Of a DNA stretch of 8,949 nucleotides, positions 8,040 through 8,949 are shown one piece after another. The position numbers and the translations under genes were made by a program. The DNA comes from Chloroflexota bacterium. GTDB lineage: Bacteria; Chloroflexota; Anaerolineae; 4572-78; J111. How positions within the stretch are numbered: the stretch's first letter is position 1; each line of letters starts with the position of its first letter. Where the stretch lies: the NCBI GenBank assembly GCA_003694775.1, contig RFJV01000346.1:1-8949 (forward strand), in the 5' to 3' direction. The notes under the pieces are model-generated. The model saw nothing but the letters and a program-made list of their open reading frames with translations, had not been told where the DNA came from and did not search any database.

Positions 8040-8949
8040 CCGTTGTTCAGCCATAAGAAGACCAGGGTTGCGGCGGTGAGAAAGGCGGCTACCGGCAGGG
8101 TGGCCCGCCAGGCCGCGGCTTCATCACCGGTGTGCTGGCGACCAATGCGGTAGGCTGTCGAAATGGAAAAAGCCAGCCCCACCAGCAGGGTCGCGGTCTG
8201 TAAAAAGCTCATCAGGCCGGGCAGAAAAGGCGTCCACGGTACATCGCGTGTACCAAAGAGGTTCCAGCCCCAGCCGAAAGGGTCGCTCAAGACAGAGATG
8301 GCGTACGAGCCGTTGACAAACACAAAACTGAAGCTGAAGGCAATCCAGCCGGTCAGACCCATTGGGACCAGGCTGTAAGCAAAGTCTACAAACAGGCGGC
8401 GAACCGGGGCCTGCAGCCGGCCTACCTGCCGGGCCGCGGCGGCCACCAGCCAGAACAGCGCCGGAACCGCCAGCAGATTGACGGTCAGAAATCCAGCCGC
8501 ATACACCGCCCAGTGAGGCAGAGTGTCCATCCCGGCCCATTCCTTGAGCCACCCCCACGGTCCCAGCAGAACACCGCTGTACAGCACGGCGCAGGTGAGC
8601 ATAATCAGCGCCTTGTATGCCTCATCCAGGGTGCGGCCTTTGGCTACCAGCAGGTCGGCCCCAAAGGGGCGCAGGTTGATGGCGATATTGTCTTTGGGGC
8701 AGGCTTTGAGGCATTCCGTACACATTCCGCAGTAGGCGTTGCGCTCCAGGTTGCCCGGAAAGACCATCCACGGACAGCCGTAGCTGTTTTCTGTCCCGAT
8801 GATGCAGTCTTTGGGGGTGTGGTCTTTGCAAATCTGGGCGTCTTTAACCCGCAGTTCGATGCTGGAGGTCAGCGAGTACAGCCCGATGAACCCTCCGACG
8901 GGGCAAACGTACCGGCAGAATACCCGGTTTTCGTAGAAAATACTGAGGA
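8036..8949 (-). CDS. NosR/NapH-like 4Fe-4S membrane protein (5' end outside window)
   Basis: The reading frame is open to the window edge, so the N-terminus is missing and about 303 residues are seen. The visible part begins with a CRYVCP motif (C-x3-C-P, codons 8917-8903), typical of NapH/NosR/RdxA-type polyferredoxins. A cysteine-containing stretch ending in YGCPW follows, then a ferredoxin 4Fe-4S motif C-x2-C-x2-C-x3-CP (CGMCTECLKACP, codons 8731-8699). About six hydrophobic helices follow, with the sequence ending in VFLWLNNG. Such proteins pass electrons between the quinone pool and extracytoplasmic reductases, with clusters usually on the cytoplasmic side. The stop TGA overlaps the ATG of the CuA-cytochrome gene, so both are made from one transcript and probably function together. 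The exact subfamily cannot be set without the N-terminus; whether an FMN-binding NosR domain is present is unknown. Confidence 0.85.
   Translation of the reverse strand, partial: LSIFYENRVFCRYVCPVGGFIGLYSLTSSIELRVKDAQICKDHTPKDCIIGTENSYGCPWMVFPGNLERNAYCGMCTECLKACPKDNIAINLRPFGADLLVAKGRTLDEAYKALIMLTCAVLYSGVLLGPWGWLKEWAGMDTLPHWAVYAAGFLTVNLLAVPALFWLVAAAARQVGRLQAPVRRLFVDFAYSLVPMGLTGWIAFSFSFVFVNGSYAISVLSDPFGWGWNLFGTRDVPWTPFLPGLMSFLQTATLLVGLAFSISTAYRIGRQHTGDEAAAWRATLPVAAFLTAATLVFLWLNNG

Noticed and set aside
7422..8153. A 243-residue plus-strand open frame opposite the CuA-cytochrome gene
   Set aside because: It is antisense to the CuA motif region and has no recognisable fold; the minus-strand frame carries all the ligand residues.

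Overview
The window is GC-rich, bacterial and densely coded. Codon use, the alanine/proline/threonine-rich linkers, the GAF histidine kinase and the protein sequences together suggest a Chloroflexota bacterium, possibly Anaerolineae-like. This is an inference from protein style; there is no rRNA or marker gene here to prove it. TGA is used as an ordinary stop by two genes in the window and tryptophan is encoded by TGG, so the genetic code looks standard.

Layout. Positions 1-3160 (+) hold a compact three-gene signalling operon: a FIST-domain sensor, a soluble GAF histidine kinase and a single-domain response regulator, behind a TATAAT box and a strong ribosome binding site. Positions 3161-3480 are non-coding and contain ten 8-bp tandem units, an inverted repeat and an extended -10 promoter. 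Positions 3481-5643 (+) encode a GlgX/TreX-type glycogen debranching enzyme with all GH13 catalytic residues. Convergent to it, 5679-6578 (-) encodes a membrane-anchored DsbA-like thiol oxidoreductase. Positions 6579-6989 are non-coding and contain that gene's promoter and a 224-bp nested inverted repeat. Positions 6990-8949 (-) hold two translationally coupled electron-transfer genes: a 5'-truncated NosR/NapH-like 4Fe-4S membrane protein, followed by a membrane-anchored protein fusing a CuA-type cupredoxin to a class I cytochrome c.

Main discovery. The DsbA-like gene appears as two half-ORFs separated by one in-frame TGA. The TGA replaces the first cysteine of the catalytic CPFC motif, giving U-P-F-C. 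The frame is intact on both sides. A 17-nt perfectly foldable hairpin with a G-first GUU loop lies 23-39 nt downstream, which fits the spacing and loop features of bacterial SECIS elements. The simplest reading is a selenoprotein disulfide oxidoreductase that a standard gene caller would split or call a pseudogene.

The extracytoplasmic thiol oxidoreductase and the CuA/heme c electron carrier may both serve the cell-envelope redox system, since Cu and heme c proteins need thiol handling. They are separated by the palindrome and by an independent promoter, so co-regulation is not shown. The CuA-cytochrome plus NosR/NapH-like pair resembles accessory genes of nitrous oxide reductase clusters, but nosZ itself is not in the window.
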